From Thelephora terrestris (lineage: Eukaryota > Basidiomycota > Agaricomycetes > Thelephorales > Thelephoraceae), in contig WIUZ02000012.1 of NCBI GenBank assembly GCA_015956445.1, positions 1,318,501 to 1,382,500 on the forward strand: DNA of 64,000 bases, given 5' to 3'. Positions 1 to 12,445 of the stretch are shown here, piece by piece. The position numbers and the translations under genes were made by a program. Under the pieces are notes generated by a model, which did not search any database, had not been told where the DNA came from, and worked only from the letters and a program-made list of their open reading frames with translations. How positions within the stretch are numbered: the stretch's first letter is position 1; each line of letters begins with the position of its first letter.

Positions 1-91
1 GCTGCTGGTTATGTGGGGTGATAGTGGTCTGATCTTTGGGATCCGACATGGAGATCACGGGCAACGTTGGAGATACTACATCAGGAAACCT

Positions 92-963
92 ACAACGGCT
101 TCAACGGCTTTGAGGCTTTCGGGGGCTTTCGAGACTCGATCATCGTCTGGTCTCGCGGGTTCGTCGATCGGCTTTCGGGTGGCTTTCAGATGGCTTTCGT
201 GGCTTCCAGTCGGCCATGTAGTCCCTGCACAGTGTTGTACGCCCTTCCCATATCCTTCAATACAGCTACCATTACAAGGGTGTGTACTAAAAAACTGTCT
301 CAAATGCGTGATAATCTATGTACTTATTTACATAGAAATAACAGAAGTTGTCGAGAGTCGTCGAGTAGTGAAGTTCCCCAGGAACAAATTGGTCCCCGAA
401 GTAAGGTAACAGATGAATGCCCCGAAGCACGGTGTCAAGGTGAATGACCGACGCATGCTGCGTGTCGTTCGGGGTCAGTTCTGGCCGAACGAGCCACATG
501 CCCGTTTCTTCTTCGGGTGAGTCAGCGACACGTTCGAACCATTCGACGAGAGCACATGGGTACTCAACGTCATCATGGTTGAAGGAGAAGAACAATTTGA
601 CTCGTGCGACATGGGTCCCACCAAAAAAACCATCAGTGTCGTTGAATTGTCCTCCAGACATCGAGAATGATCCCAAGCCGTGAGGGTGAATTGATTAATA
701 CTGCTTGTAATGTACTATCATGTAATCAAATGGCTGGTTGAACACAAAGATACCCCTCGTTGTTTTCTTGATAAGTCGTCCCGCGAATGGCTTTCGAACC
801 GCTTTCGCGTGGCTTTTGATCGGCTTTCGTGGCTTTCGGGGGGCATCCGTTCGGTTAAGCCGTTCGTCAATTTGACTGGCTTCCGTGGCTTTTGGCTTGG
901 TGGCTTTTGGTGGCTTTGCCGGCTTTGAAAGCCATCAAAAGCCACGGCAAGCCATCAAAAGCC
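92..963. repeat. Paired GGCTTT-rich arrays flanking a transposase remnant
   Basis: Two blocks, about 92-206 and 787-963, are dense in GGCTTTC/GGCTTTT words. The second block turns into the inverted form AAAGCC near 928-962. They lie on either side of the minus-strand transposase remnant at 287-676. Repeated short motifs just inside both ends are typical of CACTA-like and Plavaka elements, so these are probably the subterminal regions of a deleted copy. No exact termini or target duplication were identified. Confidence 0.5.
287..676 (-). pseudogene. Plavaka/CACTA-like transposase C-terminal remnant
   Basis: This 129-residue reading frame matches the C-terminal part of a basidiomycete Plavaka-type transposase lineage. 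Visible hallmarks are ARVKLFFSF, a YPCALVEWF segment, an ETGMW turn, an SVIHLDTVLRGIHLLP stretch and a final YVNKYIDYHAFE. A related but diverged segment occurs at 59401-60168 near the telomere. The upstream catalytic portion is absent, so this is a truncated copy with no expected activity. The GGCTTT arrays on both sides support a decayed transposon. The family name rests on remembered motifs. Confidence 0.55.
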
Positions 964-1223
964 GATATGCAGGTTTCCTGATGTATGGGAATCAAACCTC
1001 GTTCCCGATCGTTTGAGAAACACGAAAGTCGGCGCAAAAGGTCGTATATTCGGGTTTAATTTCGTGTAACGTCGTGGGGTAAAGAAAACATCCGTAGCGT
1101 GTACAAAACAAAAGAGAATCAAGATATCGATGGCAATCACAGCGGAACCTCAGTGATCGCGAGACTTCCTGAATGACGCTGGATGAGCACAGAGAGGTCA
1201 GAGACGCATTCACTGGGCAGTTT
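964..1223. other. Intergenic, 3' flank of the BAR gene
   Basis: No coding region is supported here. The stretch lies between the GGCTTT array and the 3' end of the BAR-domain gene and probably holds its 3' untranslated region. Confidence 0.5.
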
Positions 1224-2418
1224 TCACCTGTATTCACCCTCAGCAGACACAGAAAGCTCCTCGATCTCACCCTGTGCGGCGGACAGGGCCTCAGCGGTTG
1301 TGGCATGGAACACGAGCTGTACTCAAGTTGTGAGTGGACGAAAGGTTGGGGCGCAGGGGGCACTTACTTGCGCCTTGATAAGTTCGTTCAAGTTTTTGAT
1401 CGGCTCAGGCTAAATCACGAGAAAGATTATAGAGAGCGGGGCAGGAGCGAAGGATCATCACGTACATTGTCCAACACGGTTTTCATCAGTTGAATAGCCA
1501 CCTCGGTCTTCTGAACCAGATCGTCCTCGGCGTTCTCAACCTCGATCCTAGCGGCTTCCTGTTTCGCGGGCCCAGCAGATTTCAAGCTGTGAATACTGAG
1601 CAGTTAATCGATAAGCCAGATGGTGGAGATTGAAATGAAACACATTTGTTTAGCAGCATCAAGCTCAAGTCGGGAGGTGCGCACGGCCTGGCGGGCCTTG
1701 ATTGCGACGGAGATATTTGTTGACAGAGTCTGTTGCCATGGCTGTAAGAATTCACTCCTGATCGCTTCATCCTGCTGGAGCCTAGCCGCGGCGATCTTCT
1801 CCCAGGCGGCACCGTACGCGGTGAGTGCAGGAGTGAGCTTGTCATCCTTGGATGCAGCGGAGAGATCAGTGACTGCGGTCAATGAAGCCCTGTAGAGGGC
1901 ATGGGGGAGAGTCTTGTGCTGGATCGGTTTCGGTTGGACAGGGGCAGGTGCGGGTAAGTTGGTGCCCTGGAGGTTGGCAGCCGCAAAGTTTGTCACGGTC
2001 GTACCGACGGTGGTGGAGAAATCAGCGATCGATTCCTGTATCTGAGTAGGGTAGTCGTAGGTTTCGAACTGGTAAACCTTTGCGATCCTGTCAAAAGAGG
2101 TATTGGCTAATCGCTCAGAGAAACCTGAAGGAGAGCAGGGCCTACTTGAGGAAGCTGACATGGGCTGCACGAAGGGCGTCGACTCGAGCCTCAAGCTCTT
2201 TGTACTCTACAGAAACGAGTGTGGATTAGCACACGATCAACCGATCTGGAAGTTATGCGGTGACCTGGGGGAAGCTCGGTCAGCTCGTCTTGGCCAACCT
2301 GGCCGAGGCGTTCCTTTGCAACCTGGACATTCACTTGGATACCCCTCGCGAGCTTCGAAGCAGATTGACCGATATTAATAGAAGAGAAAGAGGATGAAAG
2401 TCTGTTCCAGTTCTCCAT
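1224..2418 (-). CDS. BAR-domain protein (Gvp36/BAR_2 type)
   Basis: Six exons: 2418-2265, 2206-2146, 2087-1644, 1586-1466, 1409-1368 and 1316-1224, giving 304 residues in an unbroken frame. All five introns are GT-AG and 42-58 bp. The product opens with [20 protein letters not shown] and continues through a long, mostly helical charged region with segments such as [26 protein letters not shown] and [15 protein letters not shown], ending [14 protein letters not shown]. This is the pattern of fungal BAR_2 proteins related to yeast Gvp36, which bind and curve membranes in Golgi and vacuolar traffic. The function is inferred from the family. The start codon lies only 90 bp from the divergent proteasome gene, so the promoter is probably shared. 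Confidence 0.85.
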
Positions 2419-2508
2419 TATCAGAGATGGTGAGGGTTGGTTAAAGAGAGGAAATGACGATCAAGATCAAGTACGACGCGCGTATACCTCTCCTTCTTAT
2501 ATACTACC
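2419..2508. promoter_or_regulatory. Divergent promoter, BAR gene / proteasome beta2
   Basis: Only 90 bp separate the two divergent start codons. Pyrimidine-rich tracts (CTCTCCTTCTTAT near 2488) sit just before the proteasome ATG. Any regulatory element for both genes must lie here or inside the coding regions. Confidence 0.55.
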
Positions 2509-3547
2509 ATGGCTGCTGCTGCAACGGTCTACAATCCAGCCGGGTTCGACTTTTCTAACCAGATCAGGTCAATCTTCGTCCAGCACTTATAAGAGAATCA
2601 TCCCTCAAGTTCTGCATAGAAACAATTTCCTCGCAGATCGCGGGTTGCCTCTACCAAAGGCGACCAGCACTGGGACCACAATCGTCGGCTGTCTCTTCAA
2701 GGACGGAATTATCTTGGGTGCCGACACTCGTGCCACTGAAGGCGACATTGTTGCTGACAAGAACTGTGAAAAGGTAAGCAACAAATCACCCCTTCCTGGA
2801 TCAACTTGAAGCATAACCTCCACCCCAGATCCATTATATCACCGAGTCCATCCGATGCTGTGGTGCCGGTACCGCTGCGGATACTGAATTCACGACGGCG
2901 ATGATTTCCAGCAACATGGAACTCCATGGCCTCTCGACCGGCCGAAAGCCGAGGGTCGTGACCGCCATGACTATGCTGAAGCAATACCTATTTCGGTTGG
3001 TAGCTCCTCCACCCGTTTCGTGCCTGGTTTTTCACGCCTACATTAAGGTATCAGGGTCACGTAGGTGCTGCTCTGGTCCTTGGGGGGGTTGATGCCACAG
3101 GCCCTCATCTCTTCACGATACACCCCCACGGGTCTACTGATAAACTGCCGTACGTAACTATGGGTTCCGGAAGTCTCGCAGCCATGGCAGTTTTCGAAGC
3201 TCAATGGAAGCCAAACATGACGGTTTGTCGCATAGTTTCGTATCCAAAACCTCAACTGACCCCGTGAAAAGAGAGAAGCAGCCCTAGATCTCGTCAATGC
3301 CGCTATCTCGGCTGGTATCTTCAACGATCTTGGTTCTGGGTCCAACGTTGACGCCTGTGTCATCACTGCGACCAAGACAGACATGCTTCGAAACTTTGTG
3401 AAACCAAACGAACGTGTCACAAAAGAGAGGACGTATGGTTTCCGTCGTGGGACGACTGCTTTCACTAAAGAGGAGATACGTAGCCTAGTAGTTCAGGAAG
3501 AGATCATCGGAGTTCGCGACGACGCTATGGACATAGATGGCTCGTAG
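2509..3547 (+). CDS. PUP1: 20S proteasome subunit beta2 (PSMB7/Pup1)
   Basis: Five exons (2509-2567, 2620-2773, 2829-2995, 3048-3222, 3272-3547) encode 276 residues. The sequence contains [20 protein letters not shown], which carries the propeptide cleavage site (GT|TT) and the N-terminal catalytic threonine of a trypsin-like active beta subunit. Conserved [19 protein letters not shown], the [13 protein letters not shown] strand and a C-terminal extension ending DAMDIDGS follow. Beta2 is one of the three proteolytic subunits of the 20S core. The full length and intact active site indicate a functional gene. The stop codon is 69 bp from the convergent stop of the beta7 gene. Confidence 0.96.
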
Positions 3548-3616
3548 TTTGTTACATTGGCACCTTGCTTTTATTGCAACATCGTGATTTATGTAACTGT
3601 ACAATTCTACATGGGT

Positions 3617-4685
3617 CTACTGAGTCTGAGCACCGTAACCACGAATGCCTTCAGCAAATGACCAGGAGGTTTTTAGCGCCATAGATTCAGAAATGGCTAC
3701 TCCTCCCTCGGTAACCTTTGCGATTTGATACTGTGAAGAGGTAAGTCAGGGGGCGGCGATGATGGGTTCGTAGGTCTCGCCTTGTCTAAACTTCGAGCAT
3801 CGCGGTAAAACAGCACAAGAAGGCTCTCCTCCAGGATAGCTTGAGCTTCCAGTTCGGTGAGGGTATCCTCACGTCCCTCTACCGCCTTACGAAGTAAAGG
3901 CTGGGCTATGTACGACCCATAGCCAGTGGCGATGGTGGACGCAGAATATGTTGTACCGAGTAGGTCAACGTAAGCCAAGAACCTGTGATGTGCGATTAGC
4001 TTCTTAGTCGTCAGAATAGGACGAGGTAATTGGGATGTGCACTACCTTTTTCCATCCTTGTACCCGCCGACGAGCAAAGAATTCCACAGAGGGTTCAACT
4101 TTGATCTTCGAGCATACATCAACTGTGACAAGTATTCGTGGATCTCGGCCGGTCCAAGGGTGTGTTCGTCTTGCTCGGTAAACTCCTCTATAACGAGGTC
4201 ATCCAACAGAGATCGGATGTACTGGAAGTCGGACATGTCCCCAGAGGCACCAAGAACGGTGTGATTACCAACGGCATGAAGACGTTGAACATCTCTGAAT
4301 CGTGCGAGAGAACCGTACGATGCTGGGGGTCCTATAAGGAACGGTGGTGGATGGAACGACCTGATAACGCACCGAGGTTGTCTGCAGCCATCATGATGCC
4401 ATCCTTATATTTTATTGCGAGAACGCTGGTCCCTGTAACGATCGGTTGTCTATGGACAGAGATGTTGAGCCAAGGATGTGTAAGATATGCATTCTGACGA
4501 ACTGGGTGTGCTGGACACCTTCAGCAAAGGTGTCCTTGACGTTGTTGGGCCGTTGGTGAATCGGGTAGGTTCCGTAGGCATCAAAGGCATCGTTCCTCTG
4601 CGAATGGCATAGTGAGTTCCAGGGTCTTGGAATCAAAAATAAACAGACGTACAGGGCGGCCCCAGTTGGTTGGGAAGTGATCCAT
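3617..4685 (-). CDS. PRE4: 20S proteasome subunit beta7 (PSMB4/Pre4)
   Basis: Six exons (4685-4653, 4597-4503, 4449-4373, 4322-4046, 3982-3781, 3730-3617) encode 265 residues. The N-terminus MDHFPTNWGRP, the segment IVTGTSVLAIKYKDG, the GPAEIHEYLSQLMYARRSK motif, the FLAYVDLLGTTYSA strand and the end GIRGYGAQTQ are typical of beta7, a catalytically inactive subunit that stabilises the core and contacts beta1. The fifth intron (3780-3731) needs a GC donor (AAG|GC) with a normal AG acceptor to keep conserved sequence on both sides. It sits between the beta2 gene and PRP43 in a compact cluster. Confidence 0.93.
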
Positions 4686-4747
4686 GGTGGTGTTCAAGGA
4701 GAACGCGCAAGTGTGTGTGTGGGTAACGTGACTTGCCTGGACCAAGT
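4686..4747. promoter_or_regulatory. 62-bp divergent promoter, PRE4 / PRP43
   Basis: The start codons of the beta7 gene and the Prp43 gene are separated by only 62 bp, including a short GT repeat at about 4712-4722. If the PRP43 start is right, both transcripts must be driven from this interval or from within the neighbouring first exons. Confidence 0.5.
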
Positions 4748-7468
<2,721 letters not shown>

Positions 7469-7978
7469 ACCGCTTGCCTTTGAAACTGGGGTGTGAGTTA
7501 CCACCCCGAGTTCACACGGCCACTGTTATATTCCTCTAGCTTACCAGCAACTTCTTGGGGGTTAATAATAACGATGTCTTGAATAGCCTTCGTGATACCG
7601 TCGCATCTCACCTTGAGAACCTGCTGTGCCAAGTAAACTACCAGAAATACCAGAGGATACCTAAAATTTCAAAAAATTGCTAAAAACTTTGAAACCCACC
7701 AAAAATGGAAAATGCACCCTGGAAAGTCCTAGGTGAGGAAAGCATGTCACCTTACACCAGGTGCGGCTAACTGTCCCCAACAGCTCTGTGTCAGGTTATG
7801 TCAAGACCCAGGAACATGAACCAACAGATTGAATCGCCAATACTCTGATGACATTGGCCAACAAATTATCCATGGGATGTGTAGGCATTGTATTTTCTAT
7901 AACCCCCTCAAGGCTCATTTGTGTTGCCTCTACAGGGAACTTCCATCGTTTAAAGTTTATCAATCCCAGACAACTCAC
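7469..7978. other. Gene-poor stretch with a possible terminal exon on the minus strand
   Basis: A minus-strand frame at about 7497-7615 reads VLKVRCDGITKAIQDIVIIN and ends RVNSGW before a stop, preceded by an AG acceptor. It looks like the last exon of a protein gene, but I do not recognise the family and find no upstream exons before the mobile element at 7979. The rest shows no coding signal. Confidence 0.3.
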
Positions 7979-7998
7979 TGTCAGGGTTGTGGGCCTGC

Positions 7999-8622
7999 TT
8001 ACTTTCTGTGGGGCGCTAGAGGATTAGCGGACGGGTGAGAGGTGTCGGGTCGGGGTCTGGACGGAGTTCCTGGTGTGGAGACGAGAAGGGGAGGGATATC
8101 AAGCGAGAGCGGTGACTCTGTTTGATAGGGGTGGATAGGCGAGTGATAGTCTCGGCAGAACTGACTTAGTTGCTGTACGAAGGGTTCGAAGTCTTGGTCA
8201 CTAAGATGTTTGAAGTTGACGAGGTATTCTATAACCGAATAAGGCAATTCAGTTGGTATTTCCCACCACAGAACAATAATAGCAGGGGAGTGAGTGTGAA
8301 CGTTAGTAGTGAGGTGAATACGAGGGCTAGGGAAGTAGAAGGCTGGGCTGATACTGAAGTATACAGTCGCTAGGACGCTTTCAGTAGTGTCCGAGTTCCA
8401 AAGGAACTGATGATCAGCTCCTAAGAGGAAGGGAGGGGTGGTAGTTCCGGAGTCGAGAGCTGTGAAGGGGCGATAATAAGGGAAATGGGTAAGTAAACCG
8501 GCTGTTCGGTTTACTTGAAGACTTCTAATGAGTTTATACTCCCAGATAGATCTTCTAGCGTCGGGTACGACCGGACGTTGGATGGGACTGGTAGAAGGGA
8601 ACGGGTTAGGGGCGCTGAACAT
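7999..8622 (-). CDS. Element D minus-strand gene, unknown function
   Basis: A single-exon frame of 207 residues starting MFSAPNPFPSTSPIQRP. The body is hydrophobic and aromatic, with segments FLWNSDTTESVLATVYFSIS and AIIVLWWEIPTELPYSVIEY. The tail is rich in proline and serine and ends in basic residues. No known domain was recognised. A TATA box lies upstream at about 8771-8780 read on the minus strand. The gene is fully contained in the TSD-bounded element, so it is probably element cargo rather than a host gene. Confidence 0.5.
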   Translation of the reverse strand: MFSAPNPFPSTSPIQRPVVPDARRSIWEYKLIRSLQVNRTAGLLTHFPYYRPFTALDSGTTTPPFLLGADHQFLWNSDTTESVLATVYFSISPAFYFPSPRIHLTTNVHTHSPAIIVLWWEIPTELPYSVIEYLVNFKHLSDQDFEPFVQQLSQFCRDYHSPIHPYQTESPLSLDIPPLLVSTPGTPSRPRPDTSHPSANPLAPHRK

Positions 8623-8770
8623 ACACTAGCAGGAGAATTCCTGCTTTGAATGAGTCAGAAAGGAAGTAAGACGTGAGGAGAATTCCTCTGCTTACTTTGT
8701 TTATTGAAGTTGTGGTAGGGAGGTACAGAAGAGATTGAGAGTGGGGAAAAGAAAGGAGCGATCGCCCTTC

Positions 8771-8780
8771 CTTATATACC
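8771..8780 (-). promoter_or_regulatory. TATA box for the element D minus-strand gene
   Basis: The minus strand reads GGTATATAAG about 150 bp upstream of the ATG at 8622. It is well placed for a Pol II core promoter facing left. Confidence 0.55.
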
Positions 8781-9124
8781 CAGTCCTCTACAGGAGTCAT
8801 TATTCTATGACAAACCAAACAGGGTCAACATGGTCTGTGCGTACTTTAGGGTAGGGCGAGTAAGTCAGAGAAATGGAACTTAGAGCGACAGATATTGAGT
8901 ACAAAATAGGGGAACAGTAGCGAATGAGTTATTTAATAGCTTGGTGGGGATTTCTCTCGTTTCATGGTAGCAGTAGAAGAGTGACAGGGATTTCTCTTGA
9001 TCGATGGGGATTTCTCTGGATTTGATGGGATCGCGATTGGGTTAAGGGTTCGTTTGTCCTGATTGGGATTACAATGGATAATGGCTCATTGTCTTCCCCT
9101 TTCGTCGTCCTATTGAGTCAGTCG

Positions 9125-9131
9125 TATATAA
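9125..9131 (+). promoter_or_regulatory. TATA box for the element D plus-strand gene
   Basis: The plus strand reads TATATAA roughly 95 bp upstream of the ATG at 9225, followed by a C/T-rich 5' leader. It points away from the TATA box at 8771, making a divergent promoter pair of about 350 bp. Confidence 0.55.
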
Positions 9132-9224
9132 TCCAGGGGGATTATTGGTCTTTTCTCCCATCGTCTCTTTTCCCCTCCCACAATTACCACTACCAACCTC
9201 TCTTCTAAAACACCTTTTACCACC

Positions 9225-9968
9225 ATGTCTGCCTTCGTTGCCAACAACGCCGTGCTCAACGCTGCCGCCACCCCCTTCGACTTCTCTTCGTCCTATGAGA
9301 TGGCCGCTCCCTTCGACGTGGAGCAACACTTGTACGATACTCCCGCCAACATCGCTCACGACAATCAGGTAGCCGTGGATTTCCTGACCGCCCACGATGC
9401 CCCCACCGAGTTCTGGGAACAAGCCGGGTATGAAGATTCCAGGCCTTCTAGGCCTCATGTTGAAGCTGCTCACCCTGGAGCCGTGCTTCTGTTGGATGCT
9501 ATGGAGAGGGAGCGGGAGGATCGGATTGCGAAACTGGAGAAGCATGTGGACCTCATGTACGTCATCATGAATAGTTTGAATGATGACTTCTCTCACTTTG
9601 CTTTGGAACATTGGGGACCTTTTCAGGCGTCTCTCTTCCGATATTTCGGACACCAATGTCGAGGGGCTTATTGCACCGACCCCCCTTGCAAGTCCCCAGT
9701 CATCCCTTCGCCGCTGCCAGGATCGGGGAATTCCTCTCCCTCCATCCCCTCCCTGGAGTCCTGTCCCAGTTCGCCAGATGGTGGAGAGATCTCAGAAGAA
9801 GAAGAACCGCAAGAGTCCGATGACTCGTTCTGGTCAACGTTGTTGTCCCTCCGACAAGTCACGGCAGGTTCGGATGAAGTTGAAGGTGGAGGTAGCAAGT
9901 CTTCAGGACTGCTATGGGTTCGCATTAGTGAGCGGGGCGTTGACGGACGTGCAGAAGGAGATGCATGA
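9225..9968 (+). CDS. Element D plus-strand gene, unknown function
   Basis: A 247-residue frame starting MSAFVANNAVLNAAATPFDF in a good initiation context (CACCATG). A charged helical stretch (AMEREREDRIAKLEKHVDLM) suggests a short coiled coil. It is followed by CRGAYCTDPPCKSP and a serine- and acid-rich region. A second frame running to 10134 ends in a Cys/His-rich segment (GCRDCWQDLV ... HRCPFAQECLC), so the true 3' end may be spliced into that frame. No known family was recognised. The gene lies inside the TSD-bounded element. Confidence 0.5.
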   Translation: MSAFVANNAVLNAAATPFDFSSSYEMAAPFDVEQHLYDTPANIAHDNQVAVDFLTAHDAPTEFWEQAGYEDSRPSRPHVEAAHPGAVLLLDAMEREREDRIAKLEKHVDLMYVIMNSLNDDFSHFALEHWGPFQASLFRYFGHQCRGAYCTDPPCKSPVIPSPLPGSGNSSPSIPSLESCPSSPDGGEISEEEEPQESDDSFWSTLLSLRQVTAGSDEVEGGGSKSSGLLWVRISERGVDGRAEGDA

Positions 9969-10244
9969 TAGTTTGTTTCACGACGTGTTGGGGTGTAGGG
10001 ATTGTTGGCAAGACCTGGTAACTCGGGCGTATTCGTATTGTCCACAGAGCGTACACAGCCCTCACCATTTCGCTCATCGTTGTCCGTTTGCTCAGGAATG
10101 CCTTTGCGATGTGGACCCCTTTGTCCTTGTTTGAGTTTGTAATGATTATTAGTCCCTTTTGTACTTTTAACCCTACGAATGCGACCAATGTCTTGAATTA
10201 TTTGTGTGATCTTGAACAACATGTCACGTGTTCGTGACACTCAC

Positions 10245-12445
10245 CCAGCACAATTCTTAACCTTAAACCAGAAAATGCTTTGCAAATTTGTGCAGGGAAA
10301 ACTTTATGGGGCTGCTCTACAAGCGTCTCAATTTCTTTTATGTTCAGACAAATGAAGCCTCTACCGACACAGAGAGGATAAAATGGTGGCTTACCAGAGA
10401 TTCATTTCTCTCTGCGCTCTCTTTCCTTACGCCTTCTGAGTCACTTATTCTAAATGATCATGTCACATCACTGTCGTTACTCAATACACCTTATTTTGGA
10501 CCTTATCCTGAACTTTTCTTTCGGTTTTGTGGTCTCTGACTCACAACTTATATAAGTTAGGACATAGCTTGCAGAAGTTGTCACTTTTCTCTTATTTTGC
10601 GCTTTTCCTGAAATAAGTCCAATTAAAGTGTCAGAAAAGTAAAATGCAATGTTGCTGATGTCTGGTGGACCCACACAGTTTCATCAGCAGTTTGCGCTGC
10701 ACGAGATCTGGTCAGACATTCCCACGAATAGCCGGATATGCGGTCATCTGACCGTCCGGAGCTCGACTGGTTATGTCTGTTCAGACGGGGGCTGATTTGT
10801 AACCTCAGCACAAGATCTGCTCCCCCTGTACAACCATCTGGCAAGATCTTGTACACCTTTGCAGGCGTCAGGCCAGATCTCCCACCCTAGCCGACGAAAT
10901 GTGATTAGATTAATATTATCCTGGCGAAATTCCATAAATCATTTCCATATTCATTATTTGCAATCCGAATCATTTCCAAACGACTTTAATTTATTTCCAC
11001 TCCGTTCAGGGAACCCTGTCAAAAAATATTATATTTATATACAAGGCTGGTGGGATGCAGGCAAGGTGAGACGGGCGTGAAAGTTATGTAGGAAGGGGAG
11101 CTAGATCAGCAGTGGGAGGGAGAAGCATTGGGAACCGGCCATCATGCATCATGGCTTGAGAGGTGGGTGCCGTGGCAATAAGGAGAGGAGGGGTGTCATT
11201 GTTGCCGTCGTCATTTGGTGAAGGGAGACGCTTTGGGGAAACCTGACAAATCATTAGCATCATCATTGTGAATACGACGTCGAGGAAAAACGGACAGGAT
11301 TGTCGAGCCCTCCAGTTGCTGTGTGATTGTGCCTGTAACAGAGGGCCGCAAATGTCCTCTTGATAGGTGAGTGGATTTTGAGCCTAAAAAGCATCGAGCA
11401 TCCGTCACGTCAGTGCCTGTTCGAGCTACTGAATGCGTATGATCAGCCAACCAGACTCACAAGCTACGGGCTCGGGATCAAGGGGCATCAACGTACCGGG
11501 AATTATGCCAAATGGCAACGCACTCGTGAGGCACGGTAAAGCTTCAGGTGGAGCAGCAAATACGCGGGTCGGGAGTGAGTGGAAAAATGTGGTAAGAGGG
11601 GAGAGCAACAAACGCACAATTTAAGATTGTCAGAGAATGGGCTGAGAGAGTCAGGCTGGTTGTCCGGAGAAGGGACCATCGAGGAGGACGAGAGGGAAGC
11701 ACCGCAGGAGAATGTTGCGGGTCACTGGCGGCCACTGCAGAGGTATTCCCGCCCAAATATATAGCTGCTGGTTTGTGGATTTTCGCACGGGACAGAGGAG
11801 GTGAGGGACTCCAAAACCAAGAACTTGGATGTGGTCTCGGCCCCCGCTGACGAAAAAAAACATATATCAGTGATCCGCTTCAACAAAACAAAGGTTAGAA
11901 CTTGTTCTCGATCGTTCCGTGAGGAGCGAGCCATCAGGGGGACTTGGAGCGGTTGGCGATATTCTCACCCTCATCGGAACTCCCGTGGTTACCCCTAGTG
12001 CGGCCATCCCGAGCACTAAAATAAAGCCAAATTTGCCAATTAGTGAGGGCATGGGTCCAGAGATAGTAAATGGAAATTCAGACCGGGACAGACCCATCCA
12101 GAAATCTGACGCCAATTTTTTTCGGGCGATTGGCAAACCTCCTCTTATTTTTGGGGGTTGTGGCTGCGGCAGAAGTTTCAAGGTTATTGAAGAAAAATAG
12201 CTATTTTACACGTCACAAACACAGGGAGTTTCTTTGGAGGTTGTCACAGCAGAAGGATTAACTACCTCCCGCAATCATCCTTTCTCGTCGCTCGTTATCC
12301 AGGCGTTCCCGCATAGACGGGCCTTCTGTGTCCCGCGCCCCTTCCGACAAACCTTTGTCAAGCTCAGTAGAGGCCTCAAATACCTTCCTAGTGGTTTGTC
12401 AGCAAATGACGGGAGGCAATGTGTCAGAATGCGACAGCCCGTGAC
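10245..12445. other. Region without a recognisable gene, with GATCTGG-type motifs
   Basis: Only short frames are present. Between about 10690 and 10885 the words AGATCTGG, AGATCTGC and AGATCTCC recur. Similar words recur at 22440-22665, which suggests these are subterminal regions of the same transposon. The stretch 10890-11060 is AT-rich. Minus-strand frames at 11650-12181 show weak coding character but no recognisable protein. Confidence 0.35.

Larger units (their letters stand above)
7979..10239. mobile_element. TGT...ACA element D, 5-bp TSD CTCAC, two divergent genes
   Basis: The element is 2261 bp. It begins TGTCAGGGTTG and ends TTCGTGACA, and it is flanked by a perfect direct repeat CTCAC at 7974-7978 and 10240-10244. 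Inside are two genes diverging from a central promoter region: a minus-strand gene whose stop lies about 20 bp from the left end, and a plus-strand gene reaching close to the right end. TG...CA termini and a 5-bp duplication are the signature of retroviral-type integrases, but no reverse transcriptase, integrase or gag is present. It may be a coding solo LTR or a non-autonomous transposon. Three similar elements occur in this window. Confidence 0.75.

Noticed and set aside
7789-7979. An additional TGTCAGG start at about 7790
   Set aside because: No matching ACA end with a target duplication was found for it, whereas the start at 7979 has a perfect CTCAC pair.
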